This document shows, piece after piece, positions 17,799-26,947 of a stretch of 64,000 nt of DNA. The DNA comes from Actinomycetota bacterium (lineage in GTDB: Bacteria; Actinomycetota; Thermoleophilia; Solirubrobacterales; JACPNS01). The notes under the pieces are model-generated. The model ran no database searches, was not told where the DNA came from, and saw only the letters and a program-made list of their open reading frames with translations. Location: positions 319,081-383,080 of the forward strand of contig JACQZY010000013.1 in NCBI GenBank assembly GCA_016213645.1, written 5' to 3'. Each line of letters starts with the position of its first letter. Within the stretch, counting starts at the first letter, position 1. The position numbers and the translations under genes were made by a program.

Positions 17799-19933
17799 AC
17801 GCAACGTATGCACCCGAGCGCGAGACCGGCGCTTTGCGCTCAGCCGAGGACGCCGTGGAAACGCCATCGCCCGATCCGGTCGCACCCGGGCCTGAGCTTG
17901 AGCCCGAGCCGGTCCGCCTGCCCGTCGTGCGCGAGTCGGCGTGGCGTGGATTTGCGCTGGCCGCCGGCGCGGTTGTCGGCGTGACCGGCCTGATCGTGCT
18001 GACCGGCTGGATGGGCGGTATAGACGAGCTGACGCGACCACTGCTCGGCGAGACGCGGATGCGAGCCAACACCGCGCTTGGCCTGGTGCTGCTGGGCGCG
18101 TCGGTGGTGCTGGTCGGCTTAGGCGGCAAGCCCCGCGCCGAATCGTCCGCGCGCCGCCGGTTTGTGACCGTGGCCGCGTTGACGGCCGCCGTGATCGGCG
18201 CGGTGACGCTGGCCGAATACGTCTTGGGGGTGGACACCGGTTTCGACAATCTGCTCTCCGGTCCGCCGCGGGAATCTGCTGCGAATGCGCATCCGAACCG
18301 GCCTTCGTCGGTTGCGGCATTGATGTTGCTTGCGGCCGGCCTGTCGCTGGCGGCGGTCTTTCGTGAATCGCGTCGGGCGGTCGCGGCGCGGCAGTGGCTC
18401 GCGCTGATTTGCACGGTGATCGCGTACTTCGCGGCGCTCAGCTACGCCTACTCGGCGGACGCGATGTTCAACGCCGACCTACGCGCGGCGCTTCCGTTGT
18501 CAACCGCGATCGCCTTTCTGCTCGCGGGTCCGGCGATCCTGTGTCTGCGGCCCTACGAAGGCTGGATGCGGATTCTCACCGCGGACACCGTCGGCAGTTT
18601 TGTGGCCAGACGATTGCTGCCCGCCGTCGTCGCCATCGTTTTTGTGGTCGGAATGATGAGGGTGATCGGCACCCGCGAAGGTGTGTTCGACGATCGCTTC
18701 GGTTCCGCCCTCGCGGCTACTTTGATCGTCGCGATCTCCACCGCCGCGATTGCCGGGGTGGCGACGACGCTCAATCGCCTGCAGGATCGGTATCTGATCG
18801 CGGAGTCAGAACGCCGAGGCGCGCAGCTTCTGCTGGAAGGCTTGTTCGACGCGAGCGACTCGGTGATCGCGGCGGGCGACGCGCGCGGCCGCGTGCTGAT
18901 GATGAACAAGGCGTTCGAACGGATGCGCGGGATTCCTCGCGAACAGGCGATCGGGCGAACAGTGCATGACTTCCTGCCGGCTCCCGACGTGGAGACCCGG
19001 GAGCGCATGGTCAGTCGCGTGACGAAAAACCGCGAGCGGCTTGTCGAAGAACTCGTGGTGCACCGCGAAGACGCGTCGCCGCTCACGTTGAACGTGGAGA
19101 TGTTCCCGATGACCGACGAAAACGGCGAGCTGGCGGACTTCGGCGTGATCGCGACCGACGTGACCGACCGTAAGCATCGCGAACTGCGCACGCGTCAGCT
19201 AAACGCTCAACTCGAGATCGAGTCCGAGCGTGCCGGTGAGGCGATCTTTGAACTCGAATCTTTCGCGCACACGATCTCACACGATCTGCGCTCGCCGCTG
19301 CGTGCGATCGACGGCTACTCGCAAGTGATCGAGGCCGAGCATGCCGACGCGATCGACGAGCGGGGACGGCACTTTCTGGAGCGCATCCGCGAGGGCGCCG
19401 AGGAGATGACCGAACTGATCAACGGCTTACTCGAGTTCTCGCGGATCGGCCGCTCGGAGATGAAATTCTCCCGTGTCGACATGACAGAGGCCGCGCGCCA
19501 CGCGAACGCGCTGTTTGACTACGAGCGCGAAGGGCGCGACGTGCGAGTGACGATTCACGATCTTCCGCCCGCCCGAGCCGACGCGCGACTGATCGGCGTC
19601 GTCTTCGCGAACCTGCTGTCGAACGCGCATAAGTACTCACGCCGTCGCGTAATCGCCGAGATCGAGGTTGGCGTGGAGAGTGAGCCCGGGCGGCCGATCG
19701 CGTACTTCGTGCGCGACAACGGCGTGGGCTTTGACATGAAGCAGGTTGACAAGATATTCGGCACGTTCGAGCGTTTGCATACCGCCGACGAGTACGAGGG
19801 ACTCGGCATCGGCATGGCCACGGTTCAGCGCATCGTCCGCCGTCACGGCGGTCGGATCTGGGCGCACAGCGAGCCGGACGCCGGAACGACGATGTACTTC
19901 GAGCTGGATGGAGAGGATGATCGCGATGGATGA
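17795..19933 (+). CDS. Membrane PAS-sensor histidine kinase (paralogue 3)
   Basis: Sensor kinase of 712 residues. ATG 17795 overlaps the previous stop as ATGA, so translation is coupled. It has an acidic Pro-rich leader, a membrane block (about 45-330), a PAS domain (SDSVIAAGDARGRVLMMNKAFERMRG), HisKA with His near 496 (TISHDLRSPLRAIDGYSQVIEAE), and HATPase_c with DNGVGFDMKQVDKIF and GLGIGMATVQRIVRRHGG. It is closest to paralogue 2 in membrane sequence (GLIVLTGWMGGIDELTRPLLG against GAVVLTGWIFGVEQLTRPLSG), indicating tandem duplication. It overlaps the next regulator gene by eight bases. Confidence 0.92.
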   Translation: MNATYAPERETGALRSAEDAVETPSPDPVAPGPELEPEPVRLPVVRESAWRGFALAAGAVVGVTGLIVLTGWMGGIDELTRPLLGETRMRANTALGLVLLGASVVLVGLGGKPRAESSARRRFVTVAALTAAVIGAVTLAEYVLGVDTGFDNLLSGPPRESAANAHPNRPSSVAALMLLAAGLSLAAVFRESRRAVAARQWLALICTVIAYFAALSYAYSADAMFNADLRAALPLSTAIAFLLAGPAILCLRPYEGWMRILTADTVGSFVARRLLPAVVAIVFVVGMMRVIGTREGVFDDRFGSALAATLIVAISTAAIAGVATTLNRLQDRYLIAESERRGAQLLLEGLFDASDSVIAAGDARGRVLMMNKAFERMRGIPREQAIGRTVHDFLPAPDVETRERMVSRVTKNRERLVEELVVHREDASPLTLNVEMFPMTDENGELADFGVIATDVTDRKHRELRTRQLNAQLEIESERAGEAIFELESFAHTISHDLRSPLRAIDGYSQVIEAEHADAIDERGRHFLERIREGAEEMTELINGLLEFSRIGRSEMKFSRVDMTEAARHANALFDYEREGRDVRVTIHDLPPARADARLIGVVFANLLSNAHKYSRRRVIAEIEVGVESEPGRPIAYFVRDNGVGFDMKQVDKIFGTFERLHTADEYEGLGIGMATVQRIVRRHGGRIWAHSEPDAGTTMYFELDGEDDRDG

Positions 19934-20372
19934 GTCAGACTCAATACTGCTGGTCGAGGACAACGCCGACGACATCGAGCTGGCGATGCTCGCGTTTAAA
20001 CGCCACGGAATCGCCGACTGCGTGAACGTGGCGCTTGACGGCGGGGAGGCGCTTGATTTTCTGCGCGGCCGTGGCCGTTTTGCCGATCGTGCCGGAGCAC
20101 CCAATCCGCGCGTGATTCTGCTGGACATCAAGATGCCACTTGTGAACGGGCTTGAATTGCTGCGCGAGATCAAGGCCGATCAGCGCACGCGGAAGATCCC
20201 TGTCGTGGTGCTGACCTCGTCCCGCGACGAGCGTGACGTGGAGACCGCGTATGACCTTGGTGTGAACGGCTACGTTGCCAAGCCCGCCGGATTCAGCGAG
20301 TTCGTCGATCTCATCGGGTTGCTGAAGCGCTACTGGCTGGAAGTCAACGAGTCGCCGCCGGACTCGGTGTAA
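19926..20372 (+). CDS. Single-domain response regulator, Rcp1-like (2)
   Basis: Receiver protein of 148 residues starting at ATG 19926, nine bases after AGAGGA. An ATG at 19917 abuts the Shine-Dalgarno and is unlikely. Acidic pocket ILLVEDNADDIEL, phospho-Asp near 67 in VILLDIKMPLVNG, switch VVVLTSSRD, Lys in YVAKPAGFSEF, and ending LLKRYWLEVNESPP. It is strongly similar to the regulator at 14905. Its 3' end overlaps the convergent ddl gene by 29 bp. Confidence 0.93.
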   Translation: MDESDSILLVEDNADDIELAMLAFKRHGIADCVNVALDGGEALDFLRGRGRFADRAGAPNPRVILLDIKMPLVNGLELLREIKADQRTRKIPVVVLTSSRDERDVETAYDLGVNGYVAKPAGFSEFVDLIGLLKRYWLEVNESPPDSV

Positions 20373-21315
20373 CGTTCGCGCGCGTCAGCGCGCTTTGCAG
20401 CATTCGCTCGGCAAGCTCGCCAAACGACAGTCCGGCCGCCTCGGCCGCCATCGGCAGCAGGCTCGTCTCCGTCAGGCCGGGGATCGAGTTGGCCTCCAGC
20501 ACGACCGGAGCGCCGTCGCCGTCGACGATGAAGTCCACGCGGGCGAAGCCGTGGCAGCCGAGCAGTTCGTAGGTTGAGACGGCAAGTTCGGCGATTCGCG
20601 CGGCCACCGGTTCGGGTAGGTCCGCCGGGCAGACAAAATCGGTTTCGCCGATCTCGTAACGTGATTCGAAGTCGTAGTGGCGGCCCTCGGCCGGTACGGC
20701 CTCGACCGCGGGCAGCGGCTCGCCGTCGAGCACGCTCACGGCGATCTCGCGCCCGGCTACGAATCGCTCGATCAGCACGCGGTCGTCATAGCTGAAGGCA
20801 CTCACCAACGCCGCCGGCATCTCCTCGGCGGCGGCGGCGAACTTGATGCCCAACGCCGAGCCCTGGCGTGCCGGCTTGACGACGAGCGGAAAGCCGAAGC
20901 GCCGCTCGATCGCGTCGAGCGCGTCGGCGGCGCCGAGGTTGCGAAAGGCGGTTTCGTTGAAGCTGACAAAGTCCGGCGTCGGGATTGCGGCCTGCTGCAT
21001 CTTCAGCTTGGAGAGTGTTTTGTCCATGCACTGGATCGAGGCCAGTACGCCGCTGCCCGTGTAGGGAAGCCCGAGGATTTCCAGCAGTTCCTGAAGCGTG
21101 CCGTCTTCGCCGCCGCGGCCGTGCATCGCCACAAACACGGCGTCCGGGGCGTCACCACGCAGGCGCTCCACCAGATGCTGGTCAACGTCGATCTCGCCGA
21201 CTTCGTAACCGCGTTCGCGCAGCGCCTCGGCCACGCGCGCTCCCGAGCGCAGCGAAACCTGGCGCTCCAGAGAACTGCCGCCCTTCAACACCGCGATTCG
21301 TTTGAGCTCGCTCAT
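20344..21315 (-). CDS. ddl: D-alanine--D-alanine ligase
   Basis: ATP-grasp enzyme that makes the D-Ala-D-Ala dipeptide for peptidoglycan. The 323 residues include VLKGGSSLERQVSLRSG (N-terminal motif), AMHGRGGEDGTLQELLEILGLPYTGSG, FPLVVKPARQGSALGI, and the C-terminal catalytic motif GFARVDFIVDG...LEANSIPGLTETSLLP. The last differs slightly from the usual EVNTxPG form (Ala for Val, Ser for Thr) but keeps the metal-binding Glu and Asn. ATG start at 21315-21313. It is convergent with the preceding regulator, with a 29-bp overlap. No other peptidoglycan genes are adjacent. Confidence 0.94.
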   Translation of the reverse strand: MSELKRIAVLKGGSSLERQVSLRSGARVAEALRERGYEVGEIDVDQHLVERLRGDAPDAVFVAMHGRGGEDGTLQELLEILGLPYTGSGVLASIQCMDKTLSKLKMQQAAIPTPDFVSFNETAFRNLGAADALDAIERRFGFPLVVKPARQGSALGIKFAAAAEEMPAALVSAFSYDDRVLIERFVAGREIAVSVLDGEPLPAVEAVPAEGRHYDFESRYEIGETDFVCPADLPEPVAARIAELAVSTYELLGCHGFARVDFIVDGDGAPVVLEANSIPGLTETSLLPMAAEAAGLSFGELAERMLQSALTRANVTPSPAATR

Positions 21316-21372
21316 GGCGTCAGTTTGTCAGACGCGCGGCACGCACACGGCACGGCCGGCGTCGCCCGGCGC

Positions 21373-22725
21373 CTATTCGTTGCCCGCGCGGCGAAGCTTG
21401 CGGCCCGCCAGCGACGTCACCGAGGCCGATGCGTCTTCGGCCTTGACCGGCGGCCGCACGGCGCGGTGCTCCCCGGTCATCTTGCGCCAGAGGTCGAGCT
21501 GGCCGCCGATGACCTCGCCGATACGCCTGACGCCTTCCACGATCATGGTCTCGTCCACGCCGCTGAAGTTGAGCCGCATCGACGACCTTCCGCGACCGTC
21601 TAAAAACGCGCCCTCTCCCGGCACGAACGCGACGTTCGCCGAAAGCGCCTTGGCCAGCAGGTCGGTGGTGTTGATCACGTCGGGCAGCGTGGCCCAGATG
21701 AAGAGTCCGCCCTCGGGGCGGGTCCAAGTGGCCTCCGGCGGGAAGTGGCGCTCCAGTGCCCCAAGCATCGCGTCGCGCCGTTTTTCGTAGATAGCGCACG
21801 CGGTTTTCACGTAGTCGCGCCAGTCGGCCTGGGCGAAGTACGTCATCACCAGGTACTGCGAAAGCGAAGACGGGCAGAGGTCCGCGGCCTGCTTGGCGAT
21901 GTTGACCTTTGCCAGTACCGGCGCCGGCGCCTCAAGCCAACCCACGCGAATGCCCGGTGAGAGGATCTTGCTGAAGGTGCCGAGGTACATCACGAATTCG
22001 CCGCCGTCCAGCGAGCGCAGCGTGGGCAACGGCTCGCCGCCGTAGCGGAGCATGCCGTAGGGGTTGTCCTCAAGTACCAGCAGTTCGCGCTCGCGCGCGA
22101 TCTTCACCAATCTTCGCCGTCGCTCCAGCGACATCGTGACGCCGCCGGGGTTCTGGAAGTTGGGGATCGTGTAGATGAACTTCGGCGTCACGCCCTCGCG
22201 GTCCAGCCGCGCGAGCGTTTCTTCCAACACGTCGATCTTCATGCCGTCGTCGTCAAGGCCGATCTGCACGACGTCGGCCTGAAAGCTGGAAAAGCTCGGC
22301 ACGGCGCCGGGGTAGGTGGGCGCCTCGGCGATGATCGTGTCGCCGGGGTCCACGAGCGTGCGCGTGACCAAATCGATCACCTGCTGACCGCCGGTGGTCA
22401 CGACGACGTCGTCGGGGTCGGCGTCAATGCCCTCGGCGGACATCACGTCAACAATGCACTCCTTCATCGCCGCCAGGCCCTCGGTCGGTCCGTACTGCAA
22501 CAGCTCGGCGCTGGAGGTGCGCGCCATCTGGCTCATCACGCTCTCAAGCAGCTCGGGTGGAAAGCTCTTGGTGTCGGGCAGTCCGCCGGCCAGGCTGATC
22601 ACCTCGGGCCGGTCGGTGATCGACATCATGTCGCGCATCGCGCTGCTCTTGACGACGTGCGCGCGCTGGGCGAAAAGCCGCGCGTATCGCTCGATGTCGT
22701 GTTTGCTGTTGCGTTGCCTGCTCAT
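21373..22725 (-). CDS. PLP-dependent aminotransferase, class I/II (LysN/2-aminoadipate type)
   Basis: Fold-type I aminotransferase of 450 residues. The N-terminal segment VISLAGGLPDTKSFPPELL is typical of the MocR-related/LysN group of aromatic or 2-aminoadipate aminotransferases. Also seen: TTGGQQVIDLVTRTLVDPGD, the Asn-Pro-Gly motif IPNFQNPGGVTMS, the Asp-Tyr site LEDNPYGMLRY, the PLP lysine near 253 in GTFSKILSPGIRVGW, and Arg for the substrate carboxylate in MRLNFSG. A 40-residue basic tail follows. There is no fused GntR domain. Substrate cannot be set from sequence. It lies 57 bp upstream of ddl on the same strand, so the two may be cotranscribed. Confidence 0.88.
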   Translation of the reverse strand: MSRQRNSKHDIERYARLFAQRAHVVKSSAMRDMMSITDRPEVISLAGGLPDTKSFPPELLESVMSQMARTSSAELLQYGPTEGLAAMKECIVDVMSAEGIDADPDDVVVTTGGQQVIDLVTRTLVDPGDTIIAEAPTYPGAVPSFSSFQADVVQIGLDDDGMKIDVLEETLARLDREGVTPKFIYTIPNFQNPGGVTMSLERRRRLVKIARERELLVLEDNPYGMLRYGGEPLPTLRSLDGGEFVMYLGTFSKILSPGIRVGWLEAPAPVLAKVNIAKQAADLCPSSLSQYLVMTYFAQADWRDYVKTACAIYEKRRDAMLGALERHFPPEATWTRPEGGLFIWATLPDVINTTDLLAKALSANVAFVPGEGAFLDGRGRSSMRLNFSGVDETMIVEGVRRIGEVIGGQLDLWRKMTGEHRAVRPPVKAEDASASVTSLAGRKLRRAGNE

Positions 22726-22793
22726 ATCCGCCTAACCAAAGCTTTCAACTACCGTACACGCATCCCGCCGCAGAACCAAGTCTTTCCGACTCC

Positions 22794-23462
22794 TTGGACA
22801 CGTTGATGCACATACTTGAAGCCGCCGGGGTGGGAGCCGCCGCCGGCCTCTCGCCGTTGGTGGCGATCGCCGCGGTCGTGATCTTTGCCGCGGTTCACCT
22901 GGGCGTGAACCCCAAGCACGGCGACATCGGTTTCGTAGAGGGAGTCGCGATGATCGCGATCTCCGCCGCGCTGCTGCTGCAGTCGCTGCTGATGATCGTT
23001 GCGCCGGGTGGCGTGAAGGTGCGGATCGCGGCTGATCGGCCGGGCATGAAAGCGCTGCACCTGCCGCTCGCAATCTGCGCGGGCGGACTGGCCGGCGCCG
23101 GGGTGTTCAACGCCGAAGGCCACGCCGCGTTGGCCGGCGCGTTCCTTGGAGCGATCCCGGCCGCGCTTGTGGCGCTTGCGGCCGGCGGCCTGCTTGGCGG
23201 CGTTACCGGTCGGCTGGACGCCAAGCGCAAGGCAGAGGCGTCAAAGGCAAAGGAAAAGGACGACGGAGTCTCTGTGAAGCCGGACTCCACCGAAGGCCGC
23301 ATCATCGCCGCCGGCGTGGATCTCGTGACGATCGCGGCCGTGGCCGCCGCGCTGGCTGTGCCGCCACTTGCGCTGGTGCTGCCGGTGCTCGCGGTTCTGC
23401 TGCTGATGGGCGGCAAGCGACGCGAGGCAAAGAAGCACGAAGGGCTGCGCGTACTGCGCTGA
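22794..23462 (+). CDS. Multi-pass membrane protein, DUF4126-like
   Basis: Hydrophobic protein of about 222 residues (TTG 22794; an ATG at 22806 would remove four). Gly/Ala-rich segments suggest five or six membrane helices: GAAAGLSPLVAIAAVVIFAAV, FVEGVAMIAISAALLLQSLLMIV, LAGAFLGAIPAALVALAAGGLLGGV and a C-terminal LALVLPVLAVLLLMG. A charged loop rich in Lys/Glu lies near 145-165. It resembles DUF4126 proteins in its Gly-rich helices, but I hold that family call loosely. Function unknown. It is divergent from the aminotransferase and 48 bp ahead of the phosphatase-fold gene. Confidence 0.6.
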   Translation: MDTLMHILEAAGVGAAAGLSPLVAIAAVVIFAAVHLGVNPKHGDIGFVEGVAMIAISAALLLQSLLMIVAPGGVKVRIAADRPGMKALHLPLAICAGGLAGAGVFNAEGHAALAGAFLGAIPAALVALAAGGLLGGVTGRLDAKRKAEASKAKEKDDGVSVKPDSTEGRIIAAGVDLVTIAAVAAALAVPPLALVLPVLAVLLLMGGKRREAKKHEGLRVLR

Positions 23463-23496
23463 GCGACGGTACGAGGCGCGACGCGCCCGCGCCTCC

Positions 23497-23502
23497 TACA
23501 TT
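23497..23502 (+). promoter_or_regulatory. -10 element for a leaderless hydrolase transcript
   Basis: TACATT ends eight bases before the ATG at 23511; there is no Shine-Dalgarno. Confidence 0.4.
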
Positions 23503-23510
23503 CAACAGAG

Positions 23511-25034
23511 ATGGCAGGCAAGCCCGCGAACAATGCCAAGAAGCTGATGGTGGCGGTGATCGACGGCATGAAGCCCGCCGCGCTCACGCGCACGATCGAC
23601 TCCGGCGCGGCGCCGACGCTGGCGCGGCTGCTGCGCGACGGTTACGGCAGCGACGAGTGCATTTCGTCGTTTCCGTCGCTGACGCCGGTTGCCACTTCCA
23701 CGATCACCACCGGTGCCGGACCCGGCCGCCACGGCGTGCCGTCGATGCACTGGTATCACCGCGCCGAGGAGCGCTACGTGGACTACGGAATCTCCTTTCC
23801 CGCCGCGCGCCGCTCCGGCCTGATCACTGTGCTGAAGGATCTGGTCTACCGCATCAACCAGGAGCATCTCTCCAAGCAGACGCCGACGTTTTTCGAGCGG
23901 CTGGAAGCCGAGGGCGTGCGCGCGGCCTGCACCACCTACATGATCTACCGAGGTCCGCATGAGCACGAGTTCATCGGTAGCGGTCTCGGAGGCCGGATCG
24001 CCGGTGTGACGGGAATGTCTCGGGTTGGTTACGGGCCGAGCGAACTGATCTACGCCGACATCTTCGACTCGCAGGGCTCGGCCTGCCGCAGCAGTTTCAG
24101 CGTACCCGGACGCCGCGACCGCCACGCCGCCTGCGCGGCGCTGAAGTTGATGGAAAACGATGCCTACGACTTCCTGCTGCTGTCGCTGCCGGACAACGAC
24201 AACTACTCCCACCGCATCGGCCCGGACGCCCAGCCGACTTCGATCAGCCACGCCGACGCGCAGATTCAGAAGGTGATCGACGCCTACGGCGGCTACCGCG
24301 CGTTCATGGAGGACCACGCCGTAATCGTGCTCTCCGACCATTCGCACAGTCTGGTTCACGAGTCTTTCGACCTGCTGGGCATGTTGCGCGCGGAAGACTG
24401 GGGCATCATCCAGCCGCGCCAAAGTCGCCGCAAGGCCAAGGACGCGCAGCTCGCCGTCAGCCCCGCCGCGCGCTTTGGTTCGGTCTACATTCTCGACCGC
24501 GAGCACCGCGGCCGAGAGCTACCGCTGCTGGTTCACGACCTGCGCGGGCAGGAGAAGATCGAGCACGTGATGTGGCTGAACTACGGCGGCGGGCGCGAAG
24601 CCGCCGTCGCCTCGGGGCGCCGTGAGCTGCGCTTTGCTCCCGGTGACACGTACACGGATTCGCGTGGTCTTAGCTGGGACGTGGAAGGAGATCTGGAGGT
24701 CCTCGACCTGGTCGCCGCCGACGGCATGATCGAAAGCCGCACCAATCCGGACGCGCTCGGCCGCGCGTGGTCCGCGCTCAACTGCGAGGGCCTCGGCGAC
24801 GTGCTCGTGACGCCGCGCCTGGGTCTTGAGTTTTTGGATTGGGGCGGGGTCGCGCATGTGGGCGGCGGCACGCACGGATCGCTCCACACCGATGACTCGG
24901 CGGCGCAGTTGATCGTCACCGGCACGGGCGATTCGCGCGAGCACCAGCAGGCTTGGTCGATTGGTGATGTTTACTCGCTGGTGCTCGAACACTTCGGCAT
25001 CGATCCCGCGCCGAAGGGCGCGCCGGTAGAGTGA
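23511..25034 (+). CDS. Alkaline phosphatase-fold phosphodiesterase/nucleotide pyrophosphatase
   Basis: Metal-dependent hydrolase of 507 residues of the type I phosphodiesterase/nucleotide pyrophosphatase group. Metal and nucleophile sites: VAVIDGMKP (Asp near 18), SFPSLTPVATSTITTG (nucleophile Thr in the loop), LLSLPDNDNYSH, VIVLSDHSHS and GGTHGSLHTDD near the end. No signal peptide or membrane segment is visible, so it is probably cytoplasmic, unlike many relatives. The N-terminus is short and Lys-rich. Substrate unknown; relatives cleave nucleotide or phospholipid esters, or phosphonoacetate. GtrA follows after 91 bp. Confidence 0.85.
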   Translation: MAGKPANNAKKLMVAVIDGMKPAALTRTIDSGAAPTLARLLRDGYGSDECISSFPSLTPVATSTITTGAGPGRHGVPSMHWYHRAEERYVDYGISFPAARRSGLITVLKDLVYRINQEHLSKQTPTFFERLEAEGVRAACTTYMIYRGPHEHEFIGSGLGGRIAGVTGMSRVGYGPSELIYADIFDSQGSACRSSFSVPGRRDRHAACAALKLMENDAYDFLLLSLPDNDNYSHRIGPDAQPTSISHADAQIQKVIDAYGGYRAFMEDHAVIVLSDHSHSLVHESFDLLGMLRAEDWGIIQPRQSRRKAKDAQLAVSPAARFGSVYILDREHRGRELPLLVHDLRGQEKIEHVMWLNYGGGREAAVASGRRELRFAPGDTYTDSRGLSWDVEGDLEVLDLVAADGMIESRTNPDALGRAWSALNCEGLGDVLVTPRLGLEFLDWGGVAHVGGGTHGSLHTDDSAAQLIVTGTGDSREHQQAWSIGDVYSLVLEHFGIDPAPKGAPVE

Positions 25035-25125
25035 ACGGCTTCAACCGTCGTGATCTGTTTCGCAATGCCCGCTTAACGACTCGGCTGAAACCGGCGCATA
25101 CGCCCCGGTGTTGATTGATTGACCG

Positions 25126-25614
25126 ATGACCGAACAACTCACAGCAGAACATGCGATCGCCGACCCGATCGTGCCGAAGGCTGACGCGATGCCGCGCGCG
25201 CGCCTGCATCGACGCGTGCGCCACGGCGTCAAGCAGCCTCACAATTGGTTCCAGCTGATCAAGTTCGGCGCGGTCGGGGCCAGCGGCTACGCCGTCAATC
25301 TCGCCGTTTACGAAGTGGCGCGCGGGCGTCTGGACGTCCACTACCTGATCGCGGCGGTGATCGCTTTTTGTTTCGCCGTGACGAACAACTTTCTGTTGAA
25401 TCGCTACTGGACGTTCAAGGCGCGGGAAGGCCACGCCGGATTTCAGGCCGCGCGGTTCCTTGTCGTCAGCCTGCTTGCGCTGGCATTCAACCTGGTCGTA
25501 CTGAAGGTGCTGGTAACGGCCGGAGTCGGCGAGTTTCCCGCCCAGGCGGTCGCGATCGTTTGCGCCACACCGCTGAACTTCGTGGGCAACAAACTCTGGT
25601 CGTTTGGTCGCTGA
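25126..25614 (+). CDS. GtrA family membrane protein
   Basis: Four-helix membrane protein of 162 residues. GtrA proteins are linked to transfer of lipid-linked sugars across the membrane during cell-surface polysaccharide modification. Family motifs: LIKFGAVGASGYAVNLAVYEV, AAVIAFCFAVTNNFLLNRYWTF (the conserved NFxLNRxWTF), FLVVSLLALAFNLVVLKVLV, and the ending NFVGNKLWSF. The N-terminal 40 residues are soluble and basic. ATG start at 25126. It is convergent with the calcium-binding-repeat gene. Confidence 0.9.
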   Translation: MTEQLTAEHAIADPIVPKADAMPRARLHRRVRHGVKQPHNWFQLIKFGAVGASGYAVNLAVYEVARGRLDVHYLIAAVIAFCFAVTNNFLLNRYWTFKAREGHAGFQAARFLVVSLLALAFNLVVLKVLVTAGVGEFPAQAVAIVCATPLNFVGNKLWSFGR

Positions 25615-25638
25615 TTCCGCGGGCTATTGACGACGCGA

Positions 25639-25663
25639 CGGCGCCGGGGGAGACCCGGCGCCG
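25639..25663. terminator. GC hairpin between convergent genes
   Basis: CGGCGCCGGG and CCCGGCGCCG form a perfect 10-bp stem around a 5-base loop, 25 bp after the gtrA stop and 42 bp from the end of the convergent calcium-binding-repeat gene. There is no T-run, so bidirectional terminator function is plausible but unproven. Confidence 0.5.
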
Positions 25664-25704
25664 CCATACGTCGGCGTTTACTCGGTCTGGCCGTCGAGTT
25701 CCGT

Positions 25705-26784
25705 TTACGGGGTCTGAACGACCGTCTCGCAGTCGGCGACGCTTCCGTCGACGTCGTCGCCGATGAACACGTCCGTGCCGGTCGAGCAACCGGCCGAGTA
25801 GCTGTAGTCTTGACCGCCACCGTCACGGAGGATCACCGTGTCGTTGCCGTAACCGCCGTCCCACTCATCCGCACCCGCACCCGGGTCGATGAAGTTGTTC
25901 TCCCCGGAAAGGCCGGAGCTGTCCCAGACCCTGTCGTCGCCGGCGCCGCCGATCAGAGTGTCACTTCCCTTGCCGCCCCAGATCGAATCGCAGCCGGTAG
26001 TGGTGTCATCTGAACCAATCACCGTGTCGTTTCCGTCGTTGCCATTCAACGTGGATCCACCGGTAAGCGAGATGAGGATGTCGTCTCCGGCATCGCCGAA
26101 AATCGTGCCGTCGTGGGTTCCCGGCGTGCAGGCGGCTGAAACGTTTGCGGGACTGCCGATCAGATAGTCATTACCCGCGTTGCCGTCAAGGTAGGCCGCG
26201 CCGTCGGAGGACTCCAGCAGGTAGTCGGGACCGCTGCCGCCGTTGCTGGCCTCGCAACTGGTGGCGACGTTGTCGAACTCAGCGATCTCACCGTCGTTCG
26301 CGGTTGAGTCGCTGGGCGTCACGCGCACTCCGGCCGTGCGCTCCGAGTAGTTCACGCGATCTTTGCCTCCACCGCAACTGACGACGTCGGCACCGGTCGA
26401 GGGCGTGATCGTGTCCGCCACGTTGACTGCGTCGGCGATCGAAACCGTGTCACTCGTAGTCGAGAGATTCCACGCAAACGTGGTGGCACCGGACGAGCTG
26501 ATCGTGCAAGTCACCACGCCGCCGGAGGAGGTGCAGTACGAACTGCTTTCGGTGAGGGTCTCCGTAGAGTCCGTGATGCTGATCTGCGTTGATGAAACGC
26601 TCGCGACCGAGATCGTGTTGGCCACGCCTCCGGCTACTGCGTTGAACGTGTAGGCGGAGGAACTTCCAGAGATCGTACCGGCGCTGGCCTGCTGGACCGC
26701 GAAGCCGATCGCAAAAAGCACGGTCAGGGTGAACAGCGTGGCCAGACGGCCGAAAGCACGCTGCGATTTGGTAGTCGAATGCAT
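25705..26784 (-). CDS. Secreted protein with RTX-like calcium-binding repeats
   Basis: Exported protein of 359 residues from the ATG at 26784, preceded by AAGGGG. Signal peptide: basic start, hydrophobic stretch LATLFTLTVLFAIGFAV, likely cleavage after QQASA. After a Ser/Thr-rich beta region come hemolysin-type nonapeptide-like repeats: LDGNAGNDYLIGS, IFGDAGDDILISL, LNGNDGNDTVIGS, IWGGKGSDTLIGGAGDDRVWD and WDGGYGNDTVILRDGG, a predicted calcium-binding parallel beta roll. Several Cys residues could form disulfides. No RTX secretion-system genes are nearby. It is divergent from the HD-GYP gene across 169 bp with palindromes. Function unknown; surface adhesion or S-layer-like roles are possible. 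Confidence 0.85.
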   Translation of the reverse strand: MHSTTKSQRAFGRLATLFTLTVLFAIGFAVQQASAGTISGSSSAYTFNAVAGGVANTISVASVSSTQISITDSTETLTESSSYCTSSGGVVTCTISSSGATTFAWNLSTTSDTVSIADAVNVADTITPSTGADVVSCGGGKDRVNYSERTAGVRVTPSDSTANDGEIAEFDNVATSCEASNGGSGPDYLLESSDGAAYLDGNAGNDYLIGSPANVSAACTPGTHDGTIFGDAGDDILISLTGGSTLNGNDGNDTVIGSDDTTTGCDSIWGGKGSDTLIGGAGDDRVWDSSGLSGENNFIDPGAGADEWDGGYGNDTVILRDGGGQDYSYSAGCSTGTDVFIGDDVDGSVADCETVVQTP

Positions 26785-26820
26785 CGAACATTCCCCTTCT
26801 TTTGGAGATGATTGAACGGT

Positions 26821-26838
26821 CGGACGCGGTCGCGTCCG
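26821..26838. repeat. Palindrome upstream of the calcium-binding-repeat gene
   Basis: CGGACGCG-GT-CGCGTCCG: 8-bp perfect arms, 37 bp upstream of the minus-strand start codon. Candidate operator. Confidence 0.4.
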
Positions 26839-26918
26839 AGAACGCCACAAGCGGCGTCCGCTTGTTCAATGCGCGAGCGGCTGAAAACTGTGTGCCCAAC
26901 GATCAGAATTGTCGTAAC

Positions 26919-26947
26919 TTGACATTTCGCCTGTTTGGCGACACACT
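26919..26947 (+). promoter_or_regulatory. Candidate promoter and operator of the HD-GYP gene
   Basis: TTGACA (26919-26924) is a consensus -35. A weak -10 (CACACT, 26942-26947) ends six bases before the ATG at 26954. Between them lies the inverted repeat TCGCC-N5-GGCGA (26927-26941), well placed for a repressor. Confidence 0.5.
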
